Below are positions 23,291 to 32,501 of a stretch of DNA of 49,157 bases, in pieces; within the stretch, counting starts at the first letter, position 1, and each line of letters begins with the position of its first letter. The stretch lies in assembly GCA_019119495.1 (NCBI GenBank), contig DWWX01000034.1:1-49157 (forward strand), read 5' to 3'. Below the pieces are notes generated by a model, which was not told where the DNA came from, did no database searches, and was given only the letters and a program-made list of their open reading frames with translations. This stretch comes from Candidatus Gemmiger stercorigallinarum (GTDB taxonomy: Bacteria > Bacillota > Clostridia > Oscillospirales > Ruminococcaceae). Both the position numbers and the translations under genes were made by a program.

Positions 23291-25147
23291 TCACTGCTCC
23301 TCCACCAGCGGGATAAACATGTTGCGTTCCAGCTCCTCCCGCGGCAGGAAAGGCGCCAGATCCTCCAGCGGCGGGCTGACCAGCGTGCCGTCCGGCAGCC
23401 GCTTGGTGCTGGATTTCGGCTCCCATACCTGGGTGGTGTTGGTGAAGATCTCGCAGATGGCATAGCCGGGCCGGGCCAGCGTGTCGGCCACCGCCTGCTT
23501 CATCTCGTCATTGGAGTGGGCCGAAAAATAGGGGTAGCCGAAAGCCTCGGCGATCTTGCGGTATTCGGGGAAGCTCAGGTCGCCGCTCTCCGGGCCGACG
23601 CCCACTTTGCAGTGGTCCTTGAACAGATTGTTCTGGGTGATGCGGATGGAGTGGTAGCCCTGGTTGTTGATAAGGAAGATCTTGATGGGAAGCCGGTTGG
23701 TGACGATGGCCTGCAGCTCCTGCAGGTTCATCATGATGGAGCCGTCGCCCTCCAGGCAGACGGTGTCCCGCCGGCCGCCGGCGATGCACAGCCCCACCGC
23801 CGCGGGCAGGCCGTACCCCATGCTGGCGATGGCGCTGTTGATGATAAACCGTGTGCCCCGCTTGATGCAGTAGTCCTGGTGGCCCACCACACAGCAGGCG
23901 CCGTTGGAAACGGCGGTCAGGCTGTTTTCGGGCAGCTGCTCGCTCATGTACCGCATAAAGGCGAACACATTGCAGTAGCCGTCATCCTCGGCCCAGTGGC
24001 GGGGCAGCGTGACGGGATAGGTTTTCTTCCAGTTTTGGCAGGCGGACAGCCATTCGGGGCCGGCAAACCAGGGGGCGTCCGGCGCAGCGCCGGCGGCATC
24101 CAGCGCGGCGCCCAGCTTTTGCAGAAAGTCCTTTGCGTCGGCCCAGACGGGCATGTCCACATGGATGGTGTGCTTTTTCATCTCGGCCCGGTCGATGTCC
24201 ACCATGATGACCTTGGCGGCACGCGCCCAGGTGGCAAAATTGTAGCCGGTCTGCCGGATGGAGATGCGGGTGCCGATGGCCAGCACCAGATCGGCGTTCT
24301 GCACCGCAAAGTTGCCGGCGCGGTCGCCCATGTTGCCGCCGCGGCCCACGTACAGCGGGTGGGCGTCCTCGATCAGGTCCACCGAGTTCCAGTAGGTCGC
24401 CACCGGCACGCCCAGTTTTTCCAGCATGGTGCGGAAAGCCGCATACCCGCCGGACAGCCGGATGCCGCCGCCCGCATAGATCACCGGGCGTTTGGCCGCG
24501 CGCACCGCGTCCAGCACCTGGCGGATGGTGTCTCCGGCAACAGGCGGGGGCAGCTGGGCGTCGTCCGCTGCAGGGTCGTAGCCGGGCAGCGTGTCGGGGT
24601 CGATGGAACTGCCCTGGAAGTTGACGGGGATGTCCACCCACACCGGGCCGGGGCGGCCGGTGGTGGCCAGGTGCCAGGCTTTTTCCAGCGCGAAGCGGAT
24701 GTCCCGCGGGTCCTCGATCATGGCGGCGTACTTGGTCATGGGCTGTACCGACTTGACGATGTCGTACTCCTGGTCGCCCACCGCGCGCAGGGGCAGACCG
24801 CCGGTGAACTGCATGGCGTACCGGGCGGTGGTATCGTACCGCACCTGGCCGGAGATGATGAACATGGGGATAGAGTCCAGCCAGCCGCCCACCACGCCGG
24901 TGAGTGCATTGGTGCCGCCGGGCCCGGTGGTGACGCAGACCGCCGCGATGCGGTTGTCCAGCCGGGCATAGGCCTCCGCCGCAATGGCGCAGGCCTGCTC
25001 GTGGTGGTTGTAGGTGACGTGCAGGGCCGGGTGGTGGCCAAGCGCATCGTTCAAGTGCATGGCGCCGCCGCCCACCACCGAGAACACGTCGGTGACGCCG
25101 TGGGCGGCAAGAAAGTCGGCGACGTAGTCGGCGAGACGTTGGGTCAT
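23291..25147 (-). CDS. Thiamine-diphosphate enzyme, acetolactate-synthase-like (candidate YerE-type sugar carboligase)
   Basis: 618 residues with the three-domain fold of the acetohydroxyacid-synthase group. The cofactor-activating Glu is Glu50 (NHHEQACAIAAEAYARL). The ThDP/Mg motif is GDGS at 467 through NNQ near 494-496. The FAD-type middle domain is at about 190-340. The setting is not amino-acid synthesis: it lies in a polysaccharide locus with rfbF, rfbG and rfbH, overlapping a GT8 gene by 4 bp and followed directly by a sugar SDR. YerE of Yersinia pseudotuberculosis, a ThDP/FAD enzyme, adds a two-carbon acetyl unit from pyruvate to CDP-3,6-dideoxy-4-hexulose. That reaction is my inference here. 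Confidence 0.75.
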   Translation of the reverse strand: MTQRLADYVADFLAAHGVTDVFSVVGGGAMHLNDALGHHPALHVTYNHHEQACAIAAEAYARLDNRIAAVCVTTGPGGTNALTGVVGGWLDSIPMFIISGQVRYDTTARYAMQFTGGLPLRAVGDQEYDIVKSVQPMTKYAAMIEDPRDIRFALEKAWHLATTGRPGPVWVDIPVNFQGSSIDPDTLPGYDPAADDAQLPPPVAGDTIRQVLDAVRAAKRPVIYAGGGIRLSGGYAAFRTMLEKLGVPVATYWNSVDLIEDAHPLYVGRGGNMGDRAGNFAVQNADLVLAIGTRISIRQTGYNFATWARAAKVIMVDIDRAEMKKHTIHVDMPVWADAKDFLQKLGAALDAAGAAPDAPWFAGPEWLSACQNWKKTYPVTLPRHWAEDDGYCNVFAFMRYMSEQLPENSLTAVSNGACCVVGHQDYCIKRGTRFIINSAIASMGYGLPAAVGLCIAGGRRDTVCLEGDGSIMMNLQELQAIVTNRLPIKIFLINNQGYHSIRITQNNLFKDHCKVGVGPESGDLSFPEYRKIAEAFGYPYFSAHSNDEMKQAVADTLARPGYAICEIFTNTTQVWEPKSSTKRLPDGTLVSPPLEDLAPFLPREELERNMFIPLVEEQ

Positions 25148-26163
25148 GGCAGGTCCTCCTGACGGATTTGGTTAGCGGCGGGTGCGGCAGGAAGGCCGCG
25201 GTTGGTCACCGCGCTGAACAGCCGCAAAAACGCCGTTTGGGGCAAAAGCCGGTACAAAAGTTTTTCCACCGCAAACACCGCCTCGCGGCGCGCTGGCGCT
25301 GCCGGAACATCCGCCCACAGGCTTTTCTCTTTCCAGCTTTGGTAAAGCGTCCGGGCCGGGTGCAGATTGTCCCCTGCCTGCCAGGGATAGTCTCCCAGGA
25401 AGCGGAAGAAATGTACCACCACTGGGGCGGCGCGCGCCGCGTCGATTTGGGCAGGCGTATAGTAGGCAGATGGTTGCCAGGGATAGACCGAGAAATAGGC
25501 CTGTGTGTCGTAGGCCAGGTGCGTCCCTTGCAGGTTATAGGCAGGCGGCAGCTTTTGGATGCGACCGAACAGCATATCGTTAAGCATGTCTTGGTCGTTC
25601 AGCCGGTAGCTGTCAATTCGCTCTGGCAAACGGCGGAACAGACTATCCAAAAGTGACTGTTGCCGCCAGTACGCCAGATGAAACAGGATCACACCCGCAT
25701 TATAGTAAGCGTCCTGCGACGAAAAGCCCAGACGGTACCGTTCACGGTAGCAAATGGCGTCGCAGGCACAGGCGGCTGCCCAGCCGTCCAGCGAAAGGCT
25801 GCACAGAGGCTTCAGACTCCCGGTAACGATGGTGTCTGCATCCAGCCAGAGCAATCGATCCACGTCCACGGGGATCTGATCCAGCACAAAAAATCGCAGC
25901 CATGTGGCCAGCGAACCGTTCCAGCCCCGGCAAGGATATTGGTCCATGGCCTGCCGGGCCCTGCAGGTGTCCAAAAAGACAATGCGGCGGCCATACTGGC
26001 GCGCCAGCGCGCACAACCGGTCCAGGTTTTGCTGCGACAGGTCCTGCGCGGCAAAATAGACAGTCAGTTCGTCAATGTCCCGGTTGTTTTCCAATAGCGA
26101 GGTCATCGAAATGCCCGCATGGGGCGCATAGTTGTCGTCGCAGCCGTACAGCACGCTCAGCAT
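25144..26163 (-). CDS. Glycosyltransferase family 8 (LgtC-like)
   Basis: 339 residues. The GT8 pattern is clear: LSVLYGCDDNYAPHAGISMTSLLENN at 2-27, the metal-binding DxD at 108-110 (WLDADTIV), YYNAGVILFHLAYWR near 155 and DQDMLND near 190. Retaining transferases of this family add glucose or galactose to growing glycans at the cytoplasmic membrane face. The last 60 residues are hydrophobic/basic and may attach to the membrane. The ribosome site is weak (GGTGA). It overlaps the thiamine-enzyme gene by ATGA. Confidence 0.9.
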   Translation of the reverse strand: MLSVLYGCDDNYAPHAGISMTSLLENNRDIDELTVYFAAQDLSQQNLDRLCALARQYGRRIVFLDTCRARQAMDQYPCRGWNGSLATWLRFFVLDQIPVDVDRLLWLDADTIVTGSLKPLCSLSLDGWAAACACDAICYRERYRLGFSSQDAYYNAGVILFHLAYWRQQSLLDSLFRRLPERIDSYRLNDQDMLNDMLFGRIQKLPPAYNLQGTHLAYDTQAYFSVYPWQPSAYYTPAQIDAARAAPVVVHFFRFLGDYPWQAGDNLHPARTLYQSWKEKSLWADVPAAPARREAVFAVEKLLYRLLPQTAFLRLFSAVTNRGLPAAPAANQIRQEDLP

Positions 26164-26180
26164 TTTTTCACCAACTTCTA

Positions 26181-26903
26181 CTATGTAATAAGTTTAGTAT
26201 CAATTCGCTCTGTGTTAATTGTGAAACACGATTTTGCCCGGAGTTCTTTTGCAAGTATCCAAACATCTAGCAATCGCTCCGCCAAAAATCCCATCACTCG
26301 TAAATTCTTTTCGGTAAGTAGCATTTGATTTTCCAATTCAAACAGAATCGCAAAGAGCCATTCACAGTACTCATCCAGTAAAGGTTTTTGCATAATCATC
26401 ATATTAACCAGATGAATCGTTCTCCCGTTCATAATTTTTTGAAAAGCATCATAATACATTGGCTGATGTTCTCTGATAATCTTCCCGGTACGCTCCAAAC
26501 TTTCCGCTCCATGGCTTTTCACATATTGCTTTCCCACACTGTCTTTAGAGAAAGTGACGTTATGACGAATAACATCATACTTCTTCAACCAATGTTCTAC
26601 CCGCTCTTGTGTCAAAAAGCCGGTTTGTTTATGCACAGCCAAATTCAGTATTTTGCCAGTTGTTGTCACAAAATACCGCCTGTAATGGCAAAGCCCCTCT
26701 ATCTGCTCTGTTCCGTGTTTCCAAATCCAGTATAATCCTGTCAATTCACAATAGTGCGGATTTCGTGCCGCTATATTGTCACCGACATCATCCCGCAAAC
26801 AGTCAGTCGACAGTTGCTCTTTTGCCCCAACATAAAGAGGTTGATATCCACTTGGCAATTCAGGCTCTTGGAATTGCTTATGTGAAATAATATAGATACG
26901 CAT
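26181..26903 (-). CDS. DUF4422 glycosyltransferase-like protein
   Basis: 240 residues, soluble. The DUF4422 pattern is evident: IYIISHKQFQEP, YQPLYVGA, LRDDVGDNIAARNPHYCELTGLYWIWKH, IEGLCHYRRYF and FSKDSVGKQYVKSHG. The family occurs in capsule and O-antigen loci and is thought to contain glycosyltransferases. The gene is much more AT-rich than the rest of the locus (roughly 40% GC by eye) and sits in an AT-rich patch that also covers the 3' half of the flippase gene. AAGGGA lies before the ATG at 26903. Confidence 0.85.
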   Translation of the reverse strand: MRIYIISHKQFQEPELPSGYQPLYVGAKEQLSTDCLRDDVGDNIAARNPHYCELTGLYWIWKHGTEQIEGLCHYRRYFVTTTGKILNLAVHKQTGFLTQERVEHWLKKYDVIRHNVTFSKDSVGKQYVKSHGAESLERTGKIIREHQPMYYDAFQKIMNGRTIHLVNMMIMQKPLLDEYCEWLFAILFELENQMLLTEKNLRVMGFLAERLLDVWILAKELRAKSCFTINTERIDTKLIT

Positions 26904-26938
26904 CAGGAAAAAGTCCCTTCTAAGCTATATACATGATT

Positions 26939-28192
26939 TCATTCTTTGAATTCTCGATATAATGATAAAAGAATCAGGAAAATTTGTAATATATTTTGCA
27001 TACCATATGCGAGAATTAAAACAAAAGAAGCCCCATATATACCATTCTTTGAAATCAGAATACTACTCATGGCTGCAGTAAGCAAAAGAGCCGCACTAGC
27101 AGTTCCCGCCACAGAAATGTTTTTTCTCATGGCGGTAAGAATTCCATTTCCGCATGAAGTAGCCGCATTCAACCCCGTGGCCAAAATTGCCCAATACAAT
27201 AGGTCGTAATACTGTAGAATTTCTTTTCCAAAAATCAATTGCATAACACTCTTGCCAATCAGCAGTGCCGCCAATTCAGCAGCTAAAGTTATCACCGCAA
27301 CACTAGTGTAACTCACCACAACCCATCTTTTCATTGCCCTCCGGTCACGCTCCGCCCATGCTCGCCCTATGTGAGGCAGTATTGCCACCACAACCGTTGG
27401 AATAAGTGTTGTAACCAGAACCGTTGGAGTAAAAATTGTGGAAAAATACCCCAATTGCTCTGCTCCCAATATTTGTTGAATTACCCGCCGCGGGATAGCA
27501 GTAGTTATTAACGGAAGTAAGTTTGAAACCATTAGCCCCAAACATAACCATGCCAGCCGACAAACCGCCTGGCCGTCCCCTCGTACAGGCCAAATTCGAC
27601 CAGGTTCCACCTGGCGGTAAAGACGCCAATCGTACAAGACGGTCACCGCGGCGATAGCCGCCGCCATCATCCCCAGAGAGTGCGGCAGCGAATGCCATAC
27701 CAGATAGGACAGGCAAAACACCACAAAGCAGACCGCGCCCTTTATTATGCTGGAATAACCGTTGAGTTGCAGCATACCGTGGAGCTGCAACGTTCCCAGC
27801 AGGGTATCGCCAAAAATGTTGATATTGCTGTACACCAAGTAAAGCCCGATGGCCAGCCGTTCACCGGATGAATAACCGGCGCTAGCCAAAAGATAGACAC
27901 CACACACCGCAAAAGACAACGCGATGGCGGCCGTTCGCGCCCACAGATACTGCCACTGGCTGAAATCACGCCGGGCGTCGGACACCTGATAATTCCGAAT
28001 GCCGTAGTTGGCAATGGCATTAAATACATTGGACATGCTCATTGCCAGCGAAAAAACGCCTGCGTCCGCATAACCGCCCATGCGAACCAGCAGGACCGAA
28101 ATCAGCCACTGGCCCAACATCGAGACAATAGAACCAATAGCATTGATAGTAATTTTCTTCTGTTCGCTCATGGCTGTCTTTCTGCCTGTCAT
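26939..28192 (-). CDS. Polysaccharide flippase, Wzx/MATE-like
   Basis: 417 residues with about 12 hydrophobic segments. Opens TINAIGSIVSMLGQWLISVLLVRMGGYADAGVFSLAMSMSNVF, as in the Wzx/oligosaccharide-flippase group of the MOP superfamily, which moves lipid-linked repeat units across the membrane. The start overlaps the rfbH stop (ATGA); an internal ATG at 28171 is an alternative. Composition changes sharply inside the gene: bases above about 27540 are GC-rich like the locus, those below are AT-rich. The gene looks like a mosaic. Confidence 0.85.
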   Translation of the reverse strand: MTGRKTAMSEQKKITINAIGSIVSMLGQWLISVLLVRMGGYADAGVFSLAMSMSNVFNAIANYGIRNYQVSDARRDFSQWQYLWARTAAIALSFAVCGVYLLASAGYSSGERLAIGLYLVYSNINIFGDTLLGTLQLHGMLQLNGYSSIIKGAVCFVVFCLSYLVWHSLPHSLGMMAAAIAAVTVLYDWRLYRQVEPGRIWPVRGDGQAVCRLAWLCLGLMVSNLLPLITTAIPRRVIQQILGAEQLGYFSTIFTPTVLVTTLIPTVVVAILPHIGRAWAERDRRAMKRWVVVSYTSVAVITLAAELAALLIGKSVMQLIFGKEILQYYDLLYWAILATGLNAATSCGNGILTAMRKNISVAGTASAALLLTAAMSSILISKNGIYGASFVLILAYGMQNILQIFLILLSLYREFKE

Positions 28193-29547
28193 GCCTGCAC
28201 GCCAGCGGCGGCCTCTCCAATCACCTGTGCCATATAGTCGATCATCTCGTCGGTCATGCCGGGGTAGACACCGACCCAGAACGTATTGTTCATGATAAAA
28301 TCGGTGTTGTCCAGCCCGCCCACCACGCGGTAGGCGTCGGTGCCGCGGATGCCGTCAAAGCAGGGGTGCTTGATCAGGTTGCCGCTGAACAAAAGGCGGG
28401 TCTGGATGTTTTTGCCCTCGATATAGCGGGTGACGGCATTGCGGTCCAAGCCGCTTTCCGGCCGCACCGAGATCAGGAAACCAAACCAGGACGGGCGGCT
28501 GCCCGGAGCCGGTTCGGGCAAAATCAGCTTGTCCGCCGCCGGGCCGGCCGCCAGGGCGTCGTACAGGCGCTGCCAGTTGTGACGGCGCCGTTCGATGAAG
28601 GACGGGAACTTTTTCAGCTGTTCGCAGCCGATGGCCGCCTGCATGTCGGTCACTTTGAGATTATAGCCGAAGTGGCTGTAGACATACTTATGGTCGTAGC
28701 CGGCAGGCAGCTCACCGTACTGGCCGTCAAAGCGGTGGCCGCAGAAGTTGTCGTGGCCGGAGGGGCAGATGCAGTCCCGGCCCCAGTCCCGGTAGCTCTT
28801 GATCAGCCGGTTGAGCAGCGGGTCGTTGGTGTAGACGCAGCCGCCCTCCCCCATCGTCATGTGATGGGGCGGGTAAAAGCTGGAGGTGCCGATATCGCCC
28901 CAGGTGCCGGTGTAGCGTGTCTCACCGTTTATAGTGTACTGGCTGCCAAGGGCATCGCAGTTGTCCTCCACCAGCCAGAGATCGTGCGCATCGCAGAAGG
29001 CCCTGACCGTCGAAAGGTCAAAGGGGTTGCCCAGCGTATGGGCGATCATGACCGCCTTGGTCTTGGGCGAGAGCGCCGCCTCCAGTTTGGTCACATCAAT
29101 GTTGTACTGGGGCACCGTCACATCCACAAACACCGGCACCGCGCCGTACTGCAGCGCGGGGGTAACGGTGGTGGGGAACCCGCAGGCCACCGTGATGACC
29201 TCATCGCCCTTTTTGATGCGCCGCTCGCCCAGTTCAGGCGCAGTCAGCGCCATAAAGGCGACCAGGTTGGCCGACGAGCCGCTGTTGACCAGGTTGGCGA
29301 ACCGTACGCCCAGCCATTTTGCAAACTCCTTTTCAAACTCGTCGGCAAAACGGCCGGTGGTCAGCCAGAAATCCAGCATCGCATCGGTCAGCGCGCACAT
29401 CTCCTTCTCGTCATACACACGGGAAGCATAGCTGATGCGGTCGCCGGAGTGGAACTCCCCCTTATTCTCCTTGAAATCGTGGTAGTAGTCCGCCACCAGC
29501 GCCTTGATCTGCGCGCGGGCTTCGGATTCGGTCTTCCAGGTTGACAT
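28189..29547 (-). CDS. rfbH: CDP-6-deoxy-4-keto-glucose 3-dehydratase (E1, RfbH/DdhC)
   Basis: 452 residues. Removes the C3 hydroxyl of CDP-6-deoxy-4-hexulose, giving the 3,6-dideoxy sugar series. It uses PMP and a [2Fe-2S] cluster. The hallmarks are present: His in place of the PLP-anchoring Lys (FYPPHHMTMGEGG, His228/229) and the cluster motif C-x-C-x7-C at 259, 261 and 269 (DCICPSGHDNFCG). The ATG at 29547 is chosen because GGGAG lies 7 nt upstream. The reductase normally paired with it (DdhD/E3) is absent from the window. Confidence 0.95.
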   Translation of the reverse strand: MSTWKTESEARAQIKALVADYYHDFKENKGEFHSGDRISYASRVYDEKEMCALTDAMLDFWLTTGRFADEFEKEFAKWLGVRFANLVNSGSSANLVAFMALTAPELGERRIKKGDEVITVACGFPTTVTPALQYGAVPVFVDVTVPQYNIDVTKLEAALSPKTKAVMIAHTLGNPFDLSTVRAFCDAHDLWLVEDNCDALGSQYTINGETRYTGTWGDIGTSSFYPPHHMTMGEGGCVYTNDPLLNRLIKSYRDWGRDCICPSGHDNFCGHRFDGQYGELPAGYDHKYVYSHFGYNLKVTDMQAAIGCEQLKKFPSFIERRRHNWQRLYDALAAGPAADKLILPEPAPGSRPSWFGFLISVRPESGLDRNAVTRYIEGKNIQTRLLFSGNLIKHPCFDGIRGTDAYRVVGGLDNTDFIMNNTFWVGVYPGMTDEMIDYMAQVIGEAAAGVQA

Positions 29548-29587
29548 GGTCATTCTCCCTTTTTGTTTCCTGCCGGCAGGCTCCGTA

Positions 29588-31363
29588 TCAGCCTGCCCAG
29601 ATCATGATTTTTTCGGCTACGATGTTTTCGTCATCCACCGTAACAAAATAGCCGTTGCTTCCGGTGCGTTCGCTCTGGGGCAGTTCACTGAGGTTTACCG
29701 CGCGTTCCACCTGGCTGCCATCCTCGTCCAGCACACGGTATTTCAGAACCGCGCTGTCCGGGATGACATCACCCGCCACATAAACCGTCAGCGTCTCCAA
29801 TGTCTGGAGCAAGGCGTCGCTGACCTGCCCCGACCACATGACCGGATAGCCGCCATAATTGTTGTAACTTTCAAACAGATAAAGCAGTGCATCCGGGTCG
29901 GTCTGGCCCGGTGTCCAGCTGGTTTTCAGCCAGGTATCAATCTTTCGGTCTGCGTAGCACTCCACAAACAAATCCTGCGCGGCCTTGCTGGCCCCCCAGA
30001 CGTCAATGTTCGTCAGCAGAACGGCGTCGTCCGGCACAGCATCCAGCAGGCCTTCCTGAAGGCTTTGTACCTGAATGTCATAGTCAAGCCCCCGGCTCTC
30101 ATACCGGGCGCGGGTGGACGACCGCTGGTAAATGCCGCCCAGCGCCAGTGCCGCTGCCAGCACCACTGCAGCAGTACGGCGTGCCCGTGCGGAGCGAAGA
30201 AGCTGAAACACCGCCAGCGCGGCAGACAGAAGCATCAGCCCCACACCAAAAGACTCGACCACTGCCGGGATATATCCGTTACGCCAGGTGACCCAGTCTC
30301 CTTCCTGATATTTGGCCGCCAGGGCGATCAACAGCGCAGGCAGCGCCAGGATAGCCAGGCCGGCCAAAAACAGCAGAACCAGCTGCTTCCGGGAAAGTTT
30401 TGTACGCAGCATATACAGCGCGGCAGCGGCAACTGCCGCAAGCAGCAGTGAAAGGAAAACGTCCCCCGCCGTCGGTGTTCCAAGTTCCGCCCCGCCAAGG
30501 AGCAGCGCGTTCAGCGGAAAACCTGCTGACATCTGCTGCACCCAGGTCAGCAGAATCGCCGGGATATCCAGCGAAAACGTCACACCGGAATAGCGCAATT
30601 CGTTGCCTGCTGCGGCCACACGACTGTTGCCGATATAAAACAGCAGCGCAACACACTCCCCCGCCAGTACCGGCAGGCCTGTCTTGACCGCATCCCAGAA
30701 TTTGGGATGCTGCATCAGGGCAAACAGGCCCAGCGGCACGATGTAAACATACCCCAGTTCATAGGTACCGCAAGAGATAAAGGTCAGCAGGGCCGTTCCC
30801 ACCGCCCAGCGAAAATGCCGCGTCTTTGCCCAGCTGAGCATACAATGGGCAGCAAGCGCCGCCGCCAGCAAGGTTGCCTGCGGCAGTGCCTCGTAACAGT
30901 ACATGCCGTTGGTAGAATATTCGCTCCACAAGCAGAACATCAGCGGCATCAGTGCAAAAAAGGACAGCGCCGCACGGCGGCTGCCGGTCAAACGATGGAC
31001 CAGCAGCGCCAATACTGCCGCTGTGGCCAATGTATAAATAATGATATACAGCCGGTAACTGTCCACGCTGCCGCAAAACAACCAATTGATGCGGGAAAAC
31101 GGAAAATAGAACGGGAAGAAACGCCCCTCCTGCAAGGTCAGACCGTTCCAGATCCCGGCCAATTCTTCGCCCAGCAACTCCCAAAAAGGCTGCTGCCGCA
31201 CTGCCACTGCCTTGCTGAGATTATTGATGCAATCGTCACCGCCCAGCGGAGCAACCAAGGTAATGCTCAGATACAAACCGCCCGCCACGGTGGTCAAAAG
31301 ACACCACACCGCAAAGGGCCAGCGGCGCACGGCCTGCACCAAGTGCTGCGCCTTCTCTTTCAT
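29588..31363 (-). CDS. Large membrane protein of the polysaccharide locus, possible GT-C transferase
   Basis: 591 residues. About 11-12 hydrophobic segments occupy residues 15-440; the last 150 residues (from QRSSTRARYESRGLDYDIQVQSLQEG) are soluble and probably outside. The first loop carries two neighbouring Asp (LVAPLGGDDCINN, near 40), a feature of GT-C enzymes, which keep acidic residues in loop 1 and use polyprenyl-phosphate sugars. It resembles GtrII-like glucosyltransferases only in layout. With the GtrB-like gene in the same locus, glycan side-branch transfer outside the cell is a reasonable guess; polymerase (Wzy) is another. AAGGAG lies upstream of the ATG. Confidence 0.6.
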   Translation of the reverse strand: MKEKAQHLVQAVRRWPFAVWCLLTTVAGGLYLSITLVAPLGGDDCINNLSKAVAVRQQPFWELLGEELAGIWNGLTLQEGRFFPFYFPFSRINWLFCGSVDSYRLYIIIYTLATAAVLALLVHRLTGSRRAALSFFALMPLMFCLWSEYSTNGMYCYEALPQATLLAAALAAHCMLSWAKTRHFRWAVGTALLTFISCGTYELGYVYIVPLGLFALMQHPKFWDAVKTGLPVLAGECVALLFYIGNSRVAAAGNELRYSGVTFSLDIPAILLTWVQQMSAGFPLNALLLGGAELGTPTAGDVFLSLLLAAVAAAALYMLRTKLSRKQLVLLFLAGLAILALPALLIALAAKYQEGDWVTWRNGYIPAVVESFGVGLMLLSAALAVFQLLRSARARRTAAVVLAAALALGGIYQRSSTRARYESRGLDYDIQVQSLQEGLLDAVPDDAVLLTNIDVWGASKAAQDLFVECYADRKIDTWLKTSWTPGQTDPDALLYLFESYNNYGGYPVMWSGQVSDALLQTLETLTVYVAGDVIPDSAVLKYRVLDEDGSQVERAVNLSELPQSERTGSNGYFVTVDDENIVAEKIMIWAG

Positions 31364-31406
31364 AGATAAATGCTCCTTTTTCTGCCTTTCAATCCAAATA
31401 AGGCAT

Positions 31407-32489
31407 TCATTCAGCGCCCCGATCTTCGTCCGCCGCCAAAAATACCCCGATCTCCCGGTCCATCTCTGCCGGGATGTCGCCGCCGGACAGCCAAACTTTG
31501 CCGAAATCGCAGGTCATGCGCATACAGTCGGACATGTGCCAGCGGGGCTGCCAGCCAAAAACAGACTTGAGCTTGCTGCAGTCCAGCTTGAGGAAGTTTG
31601 CCTCGTGCGGGGCACCCGGTTCGGCACGGTTTTCCCAGCGGGCGCCGCCGCCCCAGGTCCTGCAGAACAGATCCACCAGCTGGCCGGTGGTCAGGCAGTC
31701 GCCGTCGTCCGGGCCGACATTGTAGTACCCGGCATAGCGGGCGTCCCGGTACTGTGCCTGGGCGATCATCAGGTAAACGGCCAGCGGCTCCAGTACATGC
31801 TGGTAGGGCCGGGTGGAGTGGGGGTTGCGCACCCCGATGGCCTCCCCTTTTGCCACCGCCCGCAGGCAGTCGGGAATGATGCGGTCGTTGGCAAAGTCCC
31901 CGCCGCCGATCACATTGCCGGCGCGGGCGGTGGACACCGCCACCCCCATGCCGTCCAAAAAGCTGCTTTTGTAGCTGTGGGTCACCAGCTCCGAGCAGCT
32001 TTTGCTGTTGGAGTAGGGATCGTAGCCGTCCAGCGGTTCGGTCTCGCGGTAGCCCCAGCACCACTCGTTGTTCTGATAGACTTTATCCGTCGTGATATTC
32101 ACGACGGAACGCGGGGGCGCCCCCGCGGCGGTTCGGACACATTCCAGCAGGTTAACGGTGCCCATGACGTTGGTCTCGTAGGTATAGCGCGGGTCCTTGT
32201 AGCTGTCCCGCACGATGGGCTGCGCGGCCAGGTGCAGCACGATCTCCGGCCGTGCCGCGTCAAAGGCGGCTTTCAGCGCCGCAAAATCACGCATATCGCC
32301 GATGACGCTGTGCATCCGCCCCTCCAACCCGGCCAGCGTGAACAGGTTCGGGTCGGTGGGCGGTTCCAGCGCGTAGCCGGTCACCTGCGCGCCGGCGTTT
32401 GCCAGCATGCGGCAGAGCCAGCTGCCCTTAAAGCCGGTGTGCCCGGTGACGAACACCCGCCTGCCGCGGTAAAATTCCATATCAAGCAT
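31407..32489 (-). CDS. rfbG: CDP-glucose 4,6-dehydratase (RfbG/DdhB)
   Basis: 360 residues, an extended SDR enzyme that turns CDP-glucose into CDP-6-deoxy-4-keto-glucose using bound NAD. Nucleotide site VFVTGHTGFKGSWLCRML at about 12-29, catalytic NITTDKVYQNNEW (Asp-Lys pair) and YDPYSNSKSCSE (Tyr-x3-Lys), and STARAGNVIGGGDFANDRIIPDC, all as in RfbG. It lies 12 bp behind rfbF. AAGGGG precedes the ATG at 32489. Confidence 0.96.
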   Translation of the reverse strand: MLDMEFYRGRRVFVTGHTGFKGSWLCRMLANAGAQVTGYALEPPTDPNLFTLAGLEGRMHSVIGDMRDFAALKAAFDAARPEIVLHLAAQPIVRDSYKDPRYTYETNVMGTVNLLECVRTAAGAPPRSVVNITTDKVYQNNEWCWGYRETEPLDGYDPYSNSKSCSELVTHSYKSSFLDGMGVAVSTARAGNVIGGGDFANDRIIPDCLRAVAKGEAIGVRNPHSTRPYQHVLEPLAVYLMIAQAQYRDARYAGYYNVGPDDGDCLTTGQLVDLFCRTWGGGARWENRAEPGAPHEANFLKLDCSKLKSVFGWQPRWHMSDCMRMTCDFGKVWLSGGDIPAEMDREIGVFLAADEDRGAE

Positions 32490-32501
32490 TACAGTTTCCC
32501 C

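Noticed and set aside
23228..25162. A 644-codon frame on the plus strand
   Set aside because: Antisense of the thiamine-diphosphate enzyme; low-complexity Val/Gly/His/Ala sequence without motifs.
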